DNA of 47,792 nucleotides, from positions 1-47,792 of the forward strand of contig DATLUM010000136.1 in NCBI GenBank assembly GCA_035533095.1, read 5' to 3'. Origin of the DNA: Acidimicrobiales bacterium. GTDB taxonomy: Bacteria; Actinomycetota; Acidimicrobiia; Acidimicrobiales; Palsa-688. Below are positions 30,273-37,812 of this stretch, one piece after another. The notes beneath the pieces were generated by a model. The model did no database searches and was not told the DNA's origin. It saw nothing but the letters and a program-made list of their open reading frames with translations. Each line of letters begins with the position of its first letter. Position 1 is the stretch's first letter. The position numbers and the translations under genes were made by a program.

Positions 30273-30707
30273 TCAGCCCTCGGGCGCCGTCGTGCCGGGC
30301 TCCGGCTCGGCCCCAGTCTTGGTGGCTGCGTGGATCTGCACGAACGCAATCCGCAGGTTGGCCAGCGCGTCCGCCAACTCCGGGGCGTGCTCTCCGAGCC
30401 GGTCCCCGAGCCCGTCGACGAGGGCGGCGAGGGCGTCTATGGCCAGGCGCGCCTGGTCGAGCTGGGGCGGCTGCAGGGACAAATGGAGAGCGCCCAGCTC
30501 GAACAGCCCGAAGGCGTGGTTCGCCACGACGACCTCGGCCGGGGTGCGGGCGAGCTGGTCCTGGAGCTGGGCGAGCCGTGCCTGCATCTCCTCCTGCGTC
30601 GGTTCGCCGGATGGCTCTTGCGTGCCGGGAGCGGGCCGTCCGCCGGCATCTTCCTGCGGCCCACGGGATACCGGTCTTTCCCCGCCGGGCGTCCAAAGCG
30701 TGCTCAT
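30273..30707 (-). CDS. DUF1844 family protein
   Basis: A 144-residue protein of unknown function. An N-terminal ~35 residues are Pro/Gly/Glu-rich and probably disordered; a short coiled stretch follows (QEEMQARLAQLQDQLA), then the DUF1844 core: PAEVVVANHAFGLFELGALHLSLQPP, QARLAIDALAALVDGLGDRL and LADALANLRIAFVQIH. ATG 30707 lies 6 nt after a TAGGGT -10 on the minus strand, so it is probably leaderless. It stands divergent to infC, a position seen repeatedly for this family in actinobacteria. Confidence 0.85.
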   Translation of the reverse strand: MSTLWTPGGERPVSRGPQEDAGGRPAPGTQEPSGEPTQEEMQARLAQLQDQLARTPAEVVVANHAFGLFELGALHLSLQPPQLDQARLAIDALAALVDGLGDRLGEHAPELADALANLRIAFVQIHAATKTGAEPEPGTTAPEG

Positions 30708-30712
30708 TCCGC

Positions 30713-30719
30713 TACCCTA
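30713..30719. promoter_or_regulatory. Overlapping back-to-back -10 elements for infC (+) and DUF1844 (-)
   Basis: TACCCT (30713-30718, plus) and TAGGGT (30719-30714, minus) share five base pairs. The minus element sits 6 nt before the DUF1844 ATG. The plus element would start a ~185-nt infC leader near 30725. RNA polymerase cannot occupy both, so the two transcripts should exclude each other. Confidence 0.45.
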
Positions 30720-30801
30720 TGTTGAAAACCGAATACGGGAAGCGGGGTCTCGGCCCCCACCCGGCCACCGACCCGAGGTAATTGCCACAGCGGCAGGCCA
30801 C

Positions 30802-30866
30802 GGCGAGCGTGCGTCCGGGTCGAATGACCGCTTGGGCGGGCGTTGCTTCCTGACGCTCGCCCTTTT
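30802..30866 (+). terminator. infC leader attenuator: terminator and competing antiterminator
   Basis: Terminator: 30834-30843 pairs with 30853-30862 (10 bp, one G-T wobble, 9-nt loop), followed by TTTT. Antiterminator: GGCGAGCGT at 30802-30810 is the perfect 9-nt reverse complement of ACGCTCGCC at 30853-30861, the same 3' arm. The two stems cannot coexist. This is the classic layout of transcription attenuation ahead of infC-rpmI-rplT, where L20 or another product could be the ligand (inference). Confidence 0.65.
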
Positions 30867-30892
30867 CGCGCCAGAGAATGGGTTCCAGCACC

Positions 30893-30898
30893 AAGGAG
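30893..30898 (+). promoter_or_regulatory. Ribosome-binding site deciding the ATA start of infC
   Basis: AAGGAG lies 9 nt before ATA 30908. An in-frame TGA at 30899-30901 closes the frame upstream, so this site can serve only a start between 30902 and the conserved IF3 N-terminus. Confidence 0.65.
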
Positions 30899-30907
30899 TG
30901 ATGCCGC

Positions 30908-31561
30908 ATAGCCGCTGCACCTGACCAGAACGACCACCGAACCAACGACAGGATCCGGGCCCGCGAGGTCCTGCTCATCGATCCGGACGGCAAGCAGCTT
31001 GGGATCAAGCCGCTGCCCGAGGCATTGAGCATCGCCCGCCAGCTCGATCTCGACCTTGTGGAGGTGGCCGCCGAGGCAAACCCGCCGGTCTGCAGGGTCA
31101 TGGACTACAACCGCTTCAAGTACGAAGCGGCCCAGAGGGCCAAGGAGTCCCGGCGTAAGGCGACGACCACGGGGATCAAGGAGATGAAGTACCGCCCGAA
31201 GATCGGCAGCGGCGACTTCGACACCAAGACCCGCCAGGTCGCCCGCTTCCTCGGGGAGGGCCACAAGGTCAAGATCACCATCATGTTCCGGGGCCGCGAG
31301 ATGAGCCATCCCGAGCTCGGCAAGCGGATCCTCGACCACGTCGCCGAAACAGTCGGCGCCGTGGCGAAGGTGGAAGCAGCCCCGAAGCTCGATGGTCGGA
31401 ACATGATCATGGTGCTTGCCCCAGACCGCAGGGCGCAGCAAGTGAAGAAGGGCGATCCCAACGGGACCCCGCCGCAGGACGAGGGTGCAGCAGGCGCCGT
31501 GGCCACCGCCGAGGAAGCCGGGGCGGCTTCCACCGCACCAGCCACCGCGGAACCCTCCTAG
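30908..31561 (+). CDS. infC: Translation initiation factor IF-3, probable ATA start
   Basis: IF-3 keeps 30S subunits free and rejects wrong start codons. The N-terminal domain begins TNDRIRAREVLLIDPDGKQLGIKPLPEALSIA, followed by VEVAAEANPPVCRVMDY and the C-terminal KEMKYRPKIGSGDFDTKTRQVARFL and FRGREMSHPELG. An in-frame stop at 30899 and the absence of ATG, GTG or TTG before 31025 force a rare start. ATA 30908, 9 nt after AAGGAG, fits. IF-3 genes in many bacteria use AUU, AUC or AUA for autoregulation. The 217-residue protein has an Ala/Glu-rich tail of ~35 residues. Confidence 0.9.
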   Translation: MAAAPDQNDHRTNDRIRAREVLLIDPDGKQLGIKPLPEALSIARQLDLDLVEVAAEANPPVCRVMDYNRFKYEAAQRAKESRRKATTTGIKEMKYRPKIGSGDFDTKTRQVARFLGEGHKVKITIMFRGREMSHPELGKRILDHVAETVGAVAKVEAAPKLDGRNMIMVLAPDRRAQQVKKGDPNGTPPQDEGAAGAVATAEEAGAASTAPATAEPS

Positions 31562-31609
31562 ACAGCCGAGCGACACAAGCAGCCGAACCGACATGAACCA
31601 GGAGTCGAG

Positions 31610-31804
31610 ATGCCGAAGATGAAAACCGACAGAGGCGCGGCGAAGCGCTTCAAGATCACGGGTAGCGGCAAGCTGCGCCGGCGCCAGGCGTTCCGTTCTC
31701 ACATCCTGGAGAAGAAGTCGTCCACGCGCACCCGCCGGCTCGCCCGCGAGGTCGACGTCGCTCCTGGCGACGTCAAGGCAGTGAAGCGCCTCCTCGGCAT
31801 CTGA
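31610..31804 (+). CDS. rpmI: 50S ribosomal protein L35
   Basis: A 64-residue, very basic ribosomal protein. It begins [22 protein letters not shown] and continues [15 protein letters not shown] with an RTRRLAR block, the normal L35 pattern and length. AGGAG (31600-31604) is 5 nt before ATG. It is part of infC-rpmI-rplT. Confidence 0.97.
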   Translation: MPKMKTDRGAAKRFKITGSGKLRRRQAFRSHILEKKSSTRTRRLAREVDVAPGDVKAVKRLLGI

Positions 31805-31896
31805 ACCGCCTGGGCAGCCGCCCGGCACCAAGCACCGATTCCGTAACACCACCGGTCGGGACCCCGACCGACCCTTGGACTGAGAGGAGAACCCCG

Positions 31897-32301
31897 ATGG
31901 CCCGGGTCAAGCGTGCCGTCCACAGCAAGAAGCACCGCCGCGCCGTGCTGGAGCAGGCGCAGGGCTATTACGGCAACAAGAGCCGTAGCTACCGCGCCGC
32001 GCACGAGCAGGTCATGCACTCCTTGCAGTACGCGTTCCGTGACCGCCGCGCCCGCAAGGGTGACTTCCGGCAGCTCTGGATCCAGCGAATCAACGCCGCG
32101 GCTCGCCTGCACGGTCTCAGCTACAGCCGGCTAATCGCCGGCTTGCGAGTCGCAGGTGTCGAGGTCGATCGCAAGATCCTGGCCGATCTCGCCGTTCGCG
32201 ACGACGCGGCCTTCGGCTCCCTGGTGGGCACGGCCAAAGAAGCGCTGGAAGGGGCGGCCGCCGCCGTTGCCGACGGTGGCGCCGGTTCCGCCACCGCCTG
32301 A
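31897..32301 (+). CDS. rplT: 50S ribosomal protein L20
   Basis: Assembly protein of the 50S subunit and, in other bacteria, the translational repressor of this operon. The 134-residue protein begins [30 protein letters not shown], with the RNA-binding core [26 protein letters not shown] and [25 protein letters not shown] 15-20-residue Ala/Gly-rich tail extends beyond the usual length. GAGAGGAG (31882-31889) is 7 nt before ATG. The 92-nt gap before it contains a GGTCGGG/CCGACC hairpin (31854-31869) without a T-run. Confidence 0.97.
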   Translation: MARVKRAVHSKKHRRAVLEQAQGYYGNKSRSYRAAHEQVMHSLQYAFRDRRARKGDFRQLWIQRINAAARLHGLSYSRLIAGLRVAGVEVDRKILADLAVRDDAAFGSLVGTAKEALEGAAAAVADGGAGSATA

Positions 32302-32319
32302 GAGGTAGAGGAGCCTCCC

Positions 32320-33138
32320 CTGACGGCGGTCGGCTTCCGAAGCGAGCCGGTACAGCGTCTTAGGCAGCTCATAGGGCGACGTGCCGCGCGCGAGGAGGCG
32401 CGGCTGTTCGTCGTCGAGGGACGCAAGGCCCTGGAGGAGGCAACCGCGGCGCGGGCGGACGTCGAGACCGTCTACGTCGATCCCGCCGCCGCCGGTGACG
32501 GCGAGCTCGCCGTGGTCGCGGCGGCCGCTTCCGCCGGCGCGGCGGTCACAGAGGTGCAGCCGGGCGTGCTCGGGCGCGTCTGTGACACGGTGACACCCCA
32601 GCCGGTGGCCGCGACGGTGCGCAGCATCGACGTCACCCTCGCCGAACTCGGGCACACCAGGCCGCAGCTCGTAGCTGTCCTGGCGGGGGTGAGCGATCCC
32701 GGCAACGCGGGGTCACTCCTGAGGAGCGCGGCCGCGTCGGGTGCCGGCGGGTTCGTGATCTGCGACGGCTCGGTCGACTTGTACAACCCCAAGACGGTCC
32801 GGGCGAGCGCCGGCGCGATCTTCCGGATCCCGGTGGTCAAAGGACCGTCCGGCGACGAGATCGCCCCGCAGCTGCGCAGCCTCGGTTTCCGGGTCATCGC
32901 CACATCCGCCGGCGCGGGCGAGGCCTACACGGAGGTGGACCTGTCAGGTCCTGTGGCGGTGATCCTCGGCAACGAAGCGCACGGTCTGCCCGCAAGCCTC
33001 GCCGGCGCGTGCGACTCCGCGCTGAGCATCCCGATGGCCGGCGGCACCGAGTCGCTGGGGGTGGCGGCGGCCGGAGCGGTGATCTTCTTCGAAGCGGCAC
33101 GCCAGAGACGGCTCGCCAGAGTGGCAGGTGCCGCGTGA
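32320..33138 (+). CDS. SpoU-family 23S rRNA-type 2'-O-methyltransferase, probable CTG start
   Basis: Predicted rRNA ribose methyltransferase of the RlmB/TsnR type. After CTG 32320 the frame reads TAVGFRSEPVQRLRQLIGRR...ARLFVVEGRKALEEA, the known N-terminal RNA-binding domain of this family. The rplT stop is in the same frame, and no ATG, GTG or TTG occurs before GTG 32512, which would cut off that domain. GAGGAG (32309-32314) is 5 nt before the CTG. The catalytic knot has LAGVSDPGNAGSLLRSAAASGA, ILGNEAHGLP and IPMAGGTESLGVAAAGAVIFFEA. Length is 272 residues. The stop overlaps the kinase gene (GTGA). Confidence 0.88.
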   Translation: MTAVGFRSEPVQRLRQLIGRRAAREEARLFVVEGRKALEEATAARADVETVYVDPAAAGDGELAVVAAAASAGAAVTEVQPGVLGRVCDTVTPQPVAATVRSIDVTLAELGHTRPQLVAVLAGVSDPGNAGSLLRSAAASGAGGFVICDGSVDLYNPKTVRASAGAIFRIPVVKGPSGDEIAPQLRSLGFRVIATSAGAGEAYTEVDLSGPVAVILGNEAHGLPASLAGACDSALSIPMAGGTESLGVAAAGAVIFFEAARQRRLARVAGAA

Positions 33139-34214
33139 ACGACAACCCCGGCGTTCCTGCCGGCGTCGTCGACCTGCTGCCCGACGCGGTTTTCGGCCTG
33201 GACGCGGACGCGAAGGTGACCTTCGCGAACCGCGCAGCGCTGGAGCTGACGGGGTACACCTCCGATGACCTCACCGGTCGGCTGTGTGCGGAGTGCCTGT
33301 CGGCGAGGGATCTCGACGGCCGGCCTCTCCTCAGCGGAGGGTGGCACCCCTCGACGAGGCTGCGGTCCGTGCGCGGCATGTCCCAGCAGACCGTCGTGGT
33401 TCGGCGCAAGGACGGGCGCGACCTCGTGGCCTCGCTGGCCGGCTCGTACCAGCGCGACAGTGCCGGAGCTCTGACCGGGGCGGTCATCAGCCTGCGCGAC
33501 GCTGCTGGGCGGACCGGGTCCGATGTCAGCGGCATCGAGATCGTCTCGACGGTCAGTCACGAACTGCGGTCGCCTCTCACTTCGGTGAAGGGCTACACCA
33601 GCCTGCTTCTGAACCGTTGGGACCGCTTGCCGGACGATCAGAAGCAGATGATGCTCGAGCAGGTCAACCACGACGCCGACCGTGTCACCAGGTTGATCAC
33701 GGAGTTGCTGGACATCAGCCGGCTCGAGACGGGGCGTCTGCGTCTCCGGCGCCAGCTCGTGGACCTTCCGAGGATCGCGTCGAACGTGGTCGAGAAGGTG
33801 ACACTCGAGTACCCGGAGCTCGAAGCGACGACCGAGTTCCCCGTCGAGTTCCCGAAGGTGTACGCCGATCCCGACAAGGTCGAACAGGTCCTCACCAACC
33901 TGGTGGAGAACGCGTGCAAGTACGGCTCCCCGCGCGGACTGCGCATCGTCGGGGCGGTCGAAGACGGCAAGGTGTCCGTCGCGGTGTCCGACCGCGGCGA
34001 AGGAATACCGGCTGCCGACCTGCCGAAGGTGTTCACCAAATTCTTCAGAAGATCAGAAGGACGCCCGACCGGGTCAGGGCTCGGTTTGTGGATCAGCCGT
34101 GGCCTGGTGGAGTCTCACGGCGGCGACCTCACCGCGGAGTCCGCTCCAGGCGTTGGCGCCACCTTCCGTTTCACCCTCCCCCTCATCGACTTGGACAGGC
34201 TTCAGGAACAGTGA
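33135..34214 (+). CDS. Orphan soluble PAS-domain sensor histidine kinase
   Basis: The 359-residue protein has no signal peptide or membrane segment. A PAS domain (residues ~8-122, LLPDAVFGLDADAKVTFANRAALELTGY) is followed by a HisKA dimerisation domain with the phospho-acceptor His142 in VSTVSHELRSPLTSVKGY. The HATPase_c domain has the N box NLVENACKYG, G1 DRGEGIP and G2 GSGLGLWI, so it looks active. It is locked by GTGA overlaps between the SpoU methyltransferase and pheS. No response regulator is in the window. A kinase gene at this place also occurs in streptomycetes, as far as I recall. The signal is probably cytoplasmic; ligand unknown. Confidence 0.9.
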   Translation: MNDNPGVPAGVVDLLPDAVFGLDADAKVTFANRAALELTGYTSDDLTGRLCAECLSARDLDGRPLLSGGWHPSTRLRSVRGMSQQTVVVRRKDGRDLVASLAGSYQRDSAGALTGAVISLRDAAGRTGSDVSGIEIVSTVSHELRSPLTSVKGYTSLLLNRWDRLPDDQKQMMLEQVNHDADRVTRLITELLDISRLETGRLRLRRQLVDLPRIASNVVEKVTLEYPELEATTEFPVEFPKVYADPDKVEQVLTNLVENACKYGSPRGLRIVGAVEDGKVSVAVSDRGEGIPAADLPKVFTKFFRRSEGRPTGSGLGLWISRGLVESHGGDLTAESAPGVGATFRFTLPLIDLDRLQEQ

Positions 34215-35314
34215 GCAACGACGCATCAGACGAAGGGCACGACCTCGAGCAGTTCACCGCAGCGGTCCGGCAAGCGGAGTACGACGCTGCCGAGCTGCTC
34301 GGGAAGGTCGGCGACGCAGCGGCCCTTCGGGACGCGGAGCGCGACGCGCTCGGTAAGCGGTCGAAGCTCGCGGGCCTCAACTCGCAGCTCGGCAAGCTCA
34401 CCGCCGACCAGCGCCGCGCGGCCGGAGCCGTCCTCCACGCCGCCCGCTCCCGCCTCGAACAGCTCGCCTCGAGCCGCCGGTCCGAGCTGGAGACGGTCGA
34501 GCGGTCCCGGCGCTCCGAAGCCGAAAGACTCGACCTGACAGAGGTTCTCGCACGTCAGGCCGGAGCACCCCTCGGCAGGTTCGACCGCCGCCGCGGCCGT
34601 CTCAACCTGGTCACCCAGACTCGAGACGAGCTCGAGGACACGTTCGTGTCCATGGGGTTCGCGGTGGCCGAGGGCCCCGAAGCCGAGACCGACTGGTACA
34701 ACTTCGAGGCTCTCAACATGCCACCAGCACATCCCGCTCGAGGTATGTGGGACACGCTCTACCTCAAGCTCGGCGAGCCCGAGACCGTCCTGCTGCGAAC
34801 CCACACCTCACCGGTGCAGATCCGTTTGATGGAATCGAAGCAGCTTCCGCTCTATTCGGTCATGCCGGGGCGGTGCTACCGGCGCGACACGCCCGACGCT
34901 CGCCATCTCCCCGTCTTTCACCAGATCGAAGGGCTCGTGGTCGACGAGGGCATCACCTTCGGCGACATGGCCGGCATCATCGAGGAGTTCACCAACGCAT
35001 TCTTCGGGGAGGGGATGCATTCGCGGTTGAGGCCGTCGTTCTTCCCGTTCACCGAGCCTTCCGCCGAGTTCGAAGTGACCTGCCCCATCTGCGGCGGCTC
35101 CGGGTGCCGGACCTGCAGCGGTTCGGGATGGATCGAGCTCGGCGGTTGCGGGATGGTCGACCCGAACGTGTTCGAGGCCGTCGGCATCGACCCCGAGATC
35201 TACAGCGGGTTCGCCTTCGGGTTCGGCATCGACCGTCTCGCTCAGGTGCGCCACGGCCTGCCTGATATGCGCGCCCTGCTCGACAACGACATCCGTTTCC
35301 TCACTCAGTTCTAG
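34211..35314 (+). CDS. pheS: Phenylalanyl-tRNA synthetase alpha subunit
   Basis: Catalytic subunit charging tRNA-Phe. The 367-residue protein has an N-terminal coiled-coil tRNA-binding region (~1-105, rich in Arg, Glu and Ala) and a class II core: motif 2 PGRCYRRDTPDARHLPVFHQIEG, and motif 3 FAFGFGIDRLAQVRHG. A CPICGGSGCRTC zinc-binding insert lies around residue 290, as in Bacillus PheS. GTG 34211 overlaps the kinase stop. pheT follows after 7 nt. Confidence 0.96.
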   Translation: MSNDASDEGHDLEQFTAAVRQAEYDAAELLGKVGDAAALRDAERDALGKRSKLAGLNSQLGKLTADQRRAAGAVLHAARSRLEQLASSRRSELETVERSRRSEAERLDLTEVLARQAGAPLGRFDRRRGRLNLVTQTRDELEDTFVSMGFAVAEGPEAETDWYNFEALNMPPAHPARGMWDTLYLKLGEPETVLLRTHTSPVQIRLMESKQLPLYSVMPGRCYRRDTPDARHLPVFHQIEGLVVDEGITFGDMAGIIEEFTNAFFGEGMHSRLRPSFFPFTEPSAEFEVTCPICGGSGCRTCSGSGWIELGGCGMVDPNVFEAVGIDPEIYSGFAFGFGIDRLAQVRHGLPDMRALLDNDIRFLTQF

Positions 35315-35321
35315 GACCGAC

Positions 35322-37751
35322 ATGCGTGCACCACTGTCATGGCTTCGCGACTACGCGCCACTCGAAGGCAGCGTCGAGGACCTCGCAACCGCGCTGTCGG
35401 AACTCGGGCTGGTCGTGGAGGGAGTCGAGCAGATCGGGGCCGGACTCGGCGACGTCGTCGTTGCGAAAGTGGAGGCGATCCGGCCGCACCCCGACGCCGA
35501 CCGGATCCGCCTCGTCGACGTCGACGCCGGAGGTGGCGACACACTGCAGATCGTCTGCGGAGCGTGGAACTTCTCCGAAGGCGACCTCGTACCGCTCGCA
35601 CCCGCCGGCGCCGTGCTTCCCGGAGGCTTCGAGATCTCCCGCCGCAAGATGCGCGGCGAGTGGTCCAACGGGATGCTCTGCTCGGCGCCGGAGTTGGAGC
35701 TTCCCGAACAGGAAGGTTCCGCCGGGGGGCTTCTGATCCTGCCGGCCGGCCTTGCAGCGCCGGGCACGCCGCTGGTCGAGGCGATGGGCCTCCACCCCGA
35801 CGTTGTGTTCGACCTGGACGTCAGCCCGAACCGGCCGGATGCGCTCTGCATGGCGGGCATCGCCAGAGACCTGGCAGCGCGGCTCGGCCAACCGTGGACC
35901 TTGCCGGCAGAGCCGGCTCCGCCGGCCCCCTCCGCAGGCGTGCCGGACGCGGTGGTCTCGGTCGAATGCGGAGACCTCTGCCCCCGCTTCACCGGCACCG
36001 TCATCGAGGGAGTCCCGCAGGGTCCCTCGCCCGCCTGGATCGCCAGACGGCTCACGATGGCCGGCATGCGCCCGATCAACGCTGTGGTCGACGTCTCCAA
36101 CTACGTCATGCTCGACCTCGGCCAACCGAACCATGCCTACGACCTGGACCGGCTGGGGGGCGGGGGGATACTCGTGCGAAGGGGGCGCCCCGGCGAGACC
36201 CTCGTGACCCTCGACGGGGTAGAGCGGTCGCTTCAACCCGGCGACTGCGTCATCGCGGACGCGAACGGCGACGGTGTCGGCGTCGGCGGGATCATGGGAG
36301 GAGCCGACTCGGAGATCTCAGGATCCACCAGCCGGGTCCTGCTCGAGGCGGCGTGGTTCACCCCCATGGCAATCGCCAGGACCGGCAAGCGTCTCGGGCT
36401 CGGCTCGGAGGCCCGTTCGCGCTTCGAAAGGGGTGTCGACCCGGATGTCACGCTCAACTCGGTGGAGCGCTTCGTCGGGCTCCTCGCGTCGGTCGCCGGC
36501 GCCGGATCGCTGAGGCGCGGGCGCACGACCGACGTGGTCGACAGCTCAGCGCTTCCCGCGACCACGACCGTTCAGCTGCGCGTGCATCGCGTCAACTCTC
36601 TGCTGGGGACCGACTTGCAGGAAGAGGAGGTCGTGTCCCTCCTGGAGCCGATCGGCTTCAAGGCTCGCGGCGCGGGCGACTCTACGGGGAGCCTCGACGT
36701 GACCATCCCCTCGTGGAGGCTGGACTCCGACAGGGAGATCGACGTCGTCGAGGAAGTCGCGCGGATGTGGGGGTACGAGCGGATCGACCGGACCGTGCCC
36801 TCCGGTGCCGCTGGACGAGTCGGCGGTCTGACGCGCCGCCAGCGGGAGAGACGCCAGATCCGCCAGGTGCTGGCCGGCGCCGGTTTCGACGAGGCGTGGA
36901 CGACCACGTTCCTCGCGCCGGGGGATCTCGAGCGCGCCGGCCTGGATCCCCGTGCGGTCGAGGTGGAGAACCCGCTGGACAGGTCCGAGTCGATCCTGCG
37001 CACGTCGCTTTTGCCCGGACTGCTGAAGGCGGCACGGTTCAACCGCGACCGCCAGGCCGGCGACATCTTCCTGTTCGAGATCGGGCGCGTGTTCGCGCTG
37101 CCGGCGGGGGACCAGGCGACGCCGGAGGAGTCGGAACATCTCGGTGTGATCATCGCTCCCGCCTCCGCCGCGACGGCGAACTCCGACGGGTCCGCTGCCT
37201 ACGCCGCTGCAGCGACCTGGAGGACGTTGAGCGAAGCCCTGGGACTCGAACATGGCTCCATGACGCCCGAGCAGACCGGCGGATGGCATCCCGCTCGCGC
37301 CGTCAAGCTCGCCGGCCCGTCAGGATCTGCGCTCGGGGTCGCAGGAGAGGTCGATCCCGACGTCCTCGCCGCCTACGGGATCGCCGGGCGGGTGGGGTTC
37401 CTGTCGCTCTCCCTGGACGCCGTCTACGAGCACCCTCGACTACCACGGGAAGCCAAGGCGGTGAGCCGGTTCCCGGCGAGCGACATCGACCTCGCGTTCG
37501 TCGTAGCGGAGCCAGTCCTGGCGGCCGAGGTCAGGAAAACGCTGGACCAGTCGGCCGGGGACGTGCTCGAGGACGTCTGGCTGTTCGACGTGTTCCGCGG
37601 TGTCCAGATCGGCGACGGCAACAAGAGCCTGGCGTTCCGCCTCAGGTTCCGCGCCAGCGACCGGACCCTCGGTGAGAGCGAGCTGGCCGACCTACGGAAG
37701 CTGGCCATCGAATCGGTCACCGCCAGGTTCGAGGCGTCGCTGCGAAGCTGA
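35322..37751 (+). CDS. pheT: Phenylalanyl-tRNA synthetase beta subunit
   Basis: Large tRNA-binding and editing subunit. The 809-residue protein has an N-terminal MRAPLSWLRDYAP, an EMAP/tRNA-binding domain (VVAKVEAIRPHPDADRIRLVDVDAG), the B3/B4 editing module (DVSPNRPDALCMAGIARDLAA), B5 domains, the core region SRFERGVDP, and the C-terminal anticodon-binding FDX-ACB domain (FPASDIDLAFVV ... LRFRASDRTLGESEL). Its length is standard. The gene ends 61 nt before argC, and no intrinsic terminator is visible between them. Confidence 0.96.
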   Translation: MRAPLSWLRDYAPLEGSVEDLATALSELGLVVEGVEQIGAGLGDVVVAKVEAIRPHPDADRIRLVDVDAGGGDTLQIVCGAWNFSEGDLVPLAPAGAVLPGGFEISRRKMRGEWSNGMLCSAPELELPEQEGSAGGLLILPAGLAAPGTPLVEAMGLHPDVVFDLDVSPNRPDALCMAGIARDLAARLGQPWTLPAEPAPPAPSAGVPDAVVSVECGDLCPRFTGTVIEGVPQGPSPAWIARRLTMAGMRPINAVVDVSNYVMLDLGQPNHAYDLDRLGGGGILVRRGRPGETLVTLDGVERSLQPGDCVIADANGDGVGVGGIMGGADSEISGSTSRVLLEAAWFTPMAIARTGKRLGLGSEARSRFERGVDPDVTLNSVERFVGLLASVAGAGSLRRGRTTDVVDSSALPATTTVQLRVHRVNSLLGTDLQEEEVVSLLEPIGFKARGAGDSTGSLDVTIPSWRLDSDREIDVVEEVARMWGYERIDRTVPSGAAGRVGGLTRRQRERRQIRQVLAGAGFDEAWTTTFLAPGDLERAGLDPRAVEVENPLDRSESILRTSLLPGLLKAARFNRDRQAGDIFLFEIGRVFALPAGDQATPEESEHLGVIIAPASAATANSDGSAAYAAAATWRTLSEALGLEHGSMTPEQTGGWHPARAVKLAGPSGSALGVAGEVDPDVLAAYGIAGRVGFLSLSLDAVYEHPRLPREAKAVSRFPASDIDLAFVVAEPVLAAEVRKTLDQSAGDVLEDVWLFDVFRGVQIGDGNKSLAFRLRFRASDRTLGESELADLRKLAIESVTARFEASLRS

Positions 37752-37776
37752 CGCAACGGGGCGTGAGCGACCCGTG

Positions 37777-37810
37777 TGCATCACTATGCAGTCTTGTGTA
37801 TAGTCTTGCG
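37777..37810 (+). promoter_or_regulatory. Tandem ARG boxes (ArgR operator) over the argC promoter
   Basis: Box 1, TGCATCACTATGCA (37777-37790), is a perfect 5-4-5 inverted repeat like the Streptomyces ARG box (TGCAT-N4-ATGCA). Box 2, TGTATAGTCTTGCG (37797-37810), matches 7 of 10 arm positions. The boxes are 20 bp apart, two helical turns, as expected for an ArgR hexamer. They overlap the -35 region and the -10, so binding would block transcription. argR itself is in the operon. Confidence 0.75.
37799..37804 (+). promoter_or_regulatory. -10 element for leaderless argC
   Basis: TATAGT is followed by 8 nt and GTG 37813, with no ribosome-binding site. It is covered by the second ARG box. Confidence 0.55.
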
Positions 37811-37812
37811 CT

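Noticed and set aside
30901-30924. 7-codon ATG frame overlapping the infC start
   Set aside because: Its ATG is only 2 nt from the AGGAG and it is too short to support as a gene. I mention it only as a possible influence on infC initiation.
31854-31869. GGTCGGG/CCGACC hairpin between rpmI and rplT
   Set aside because: There is no T-run, so it is not an intrinsic terminator. It could be an L20-binding site, but I see no second matching element to support that.
34211-35314. Cys-rich insert in PheS as a novel domain
   Set aside because: The CxxC...CxxC zinc-type insert is also present in Bacillus PheS and is ordinary.
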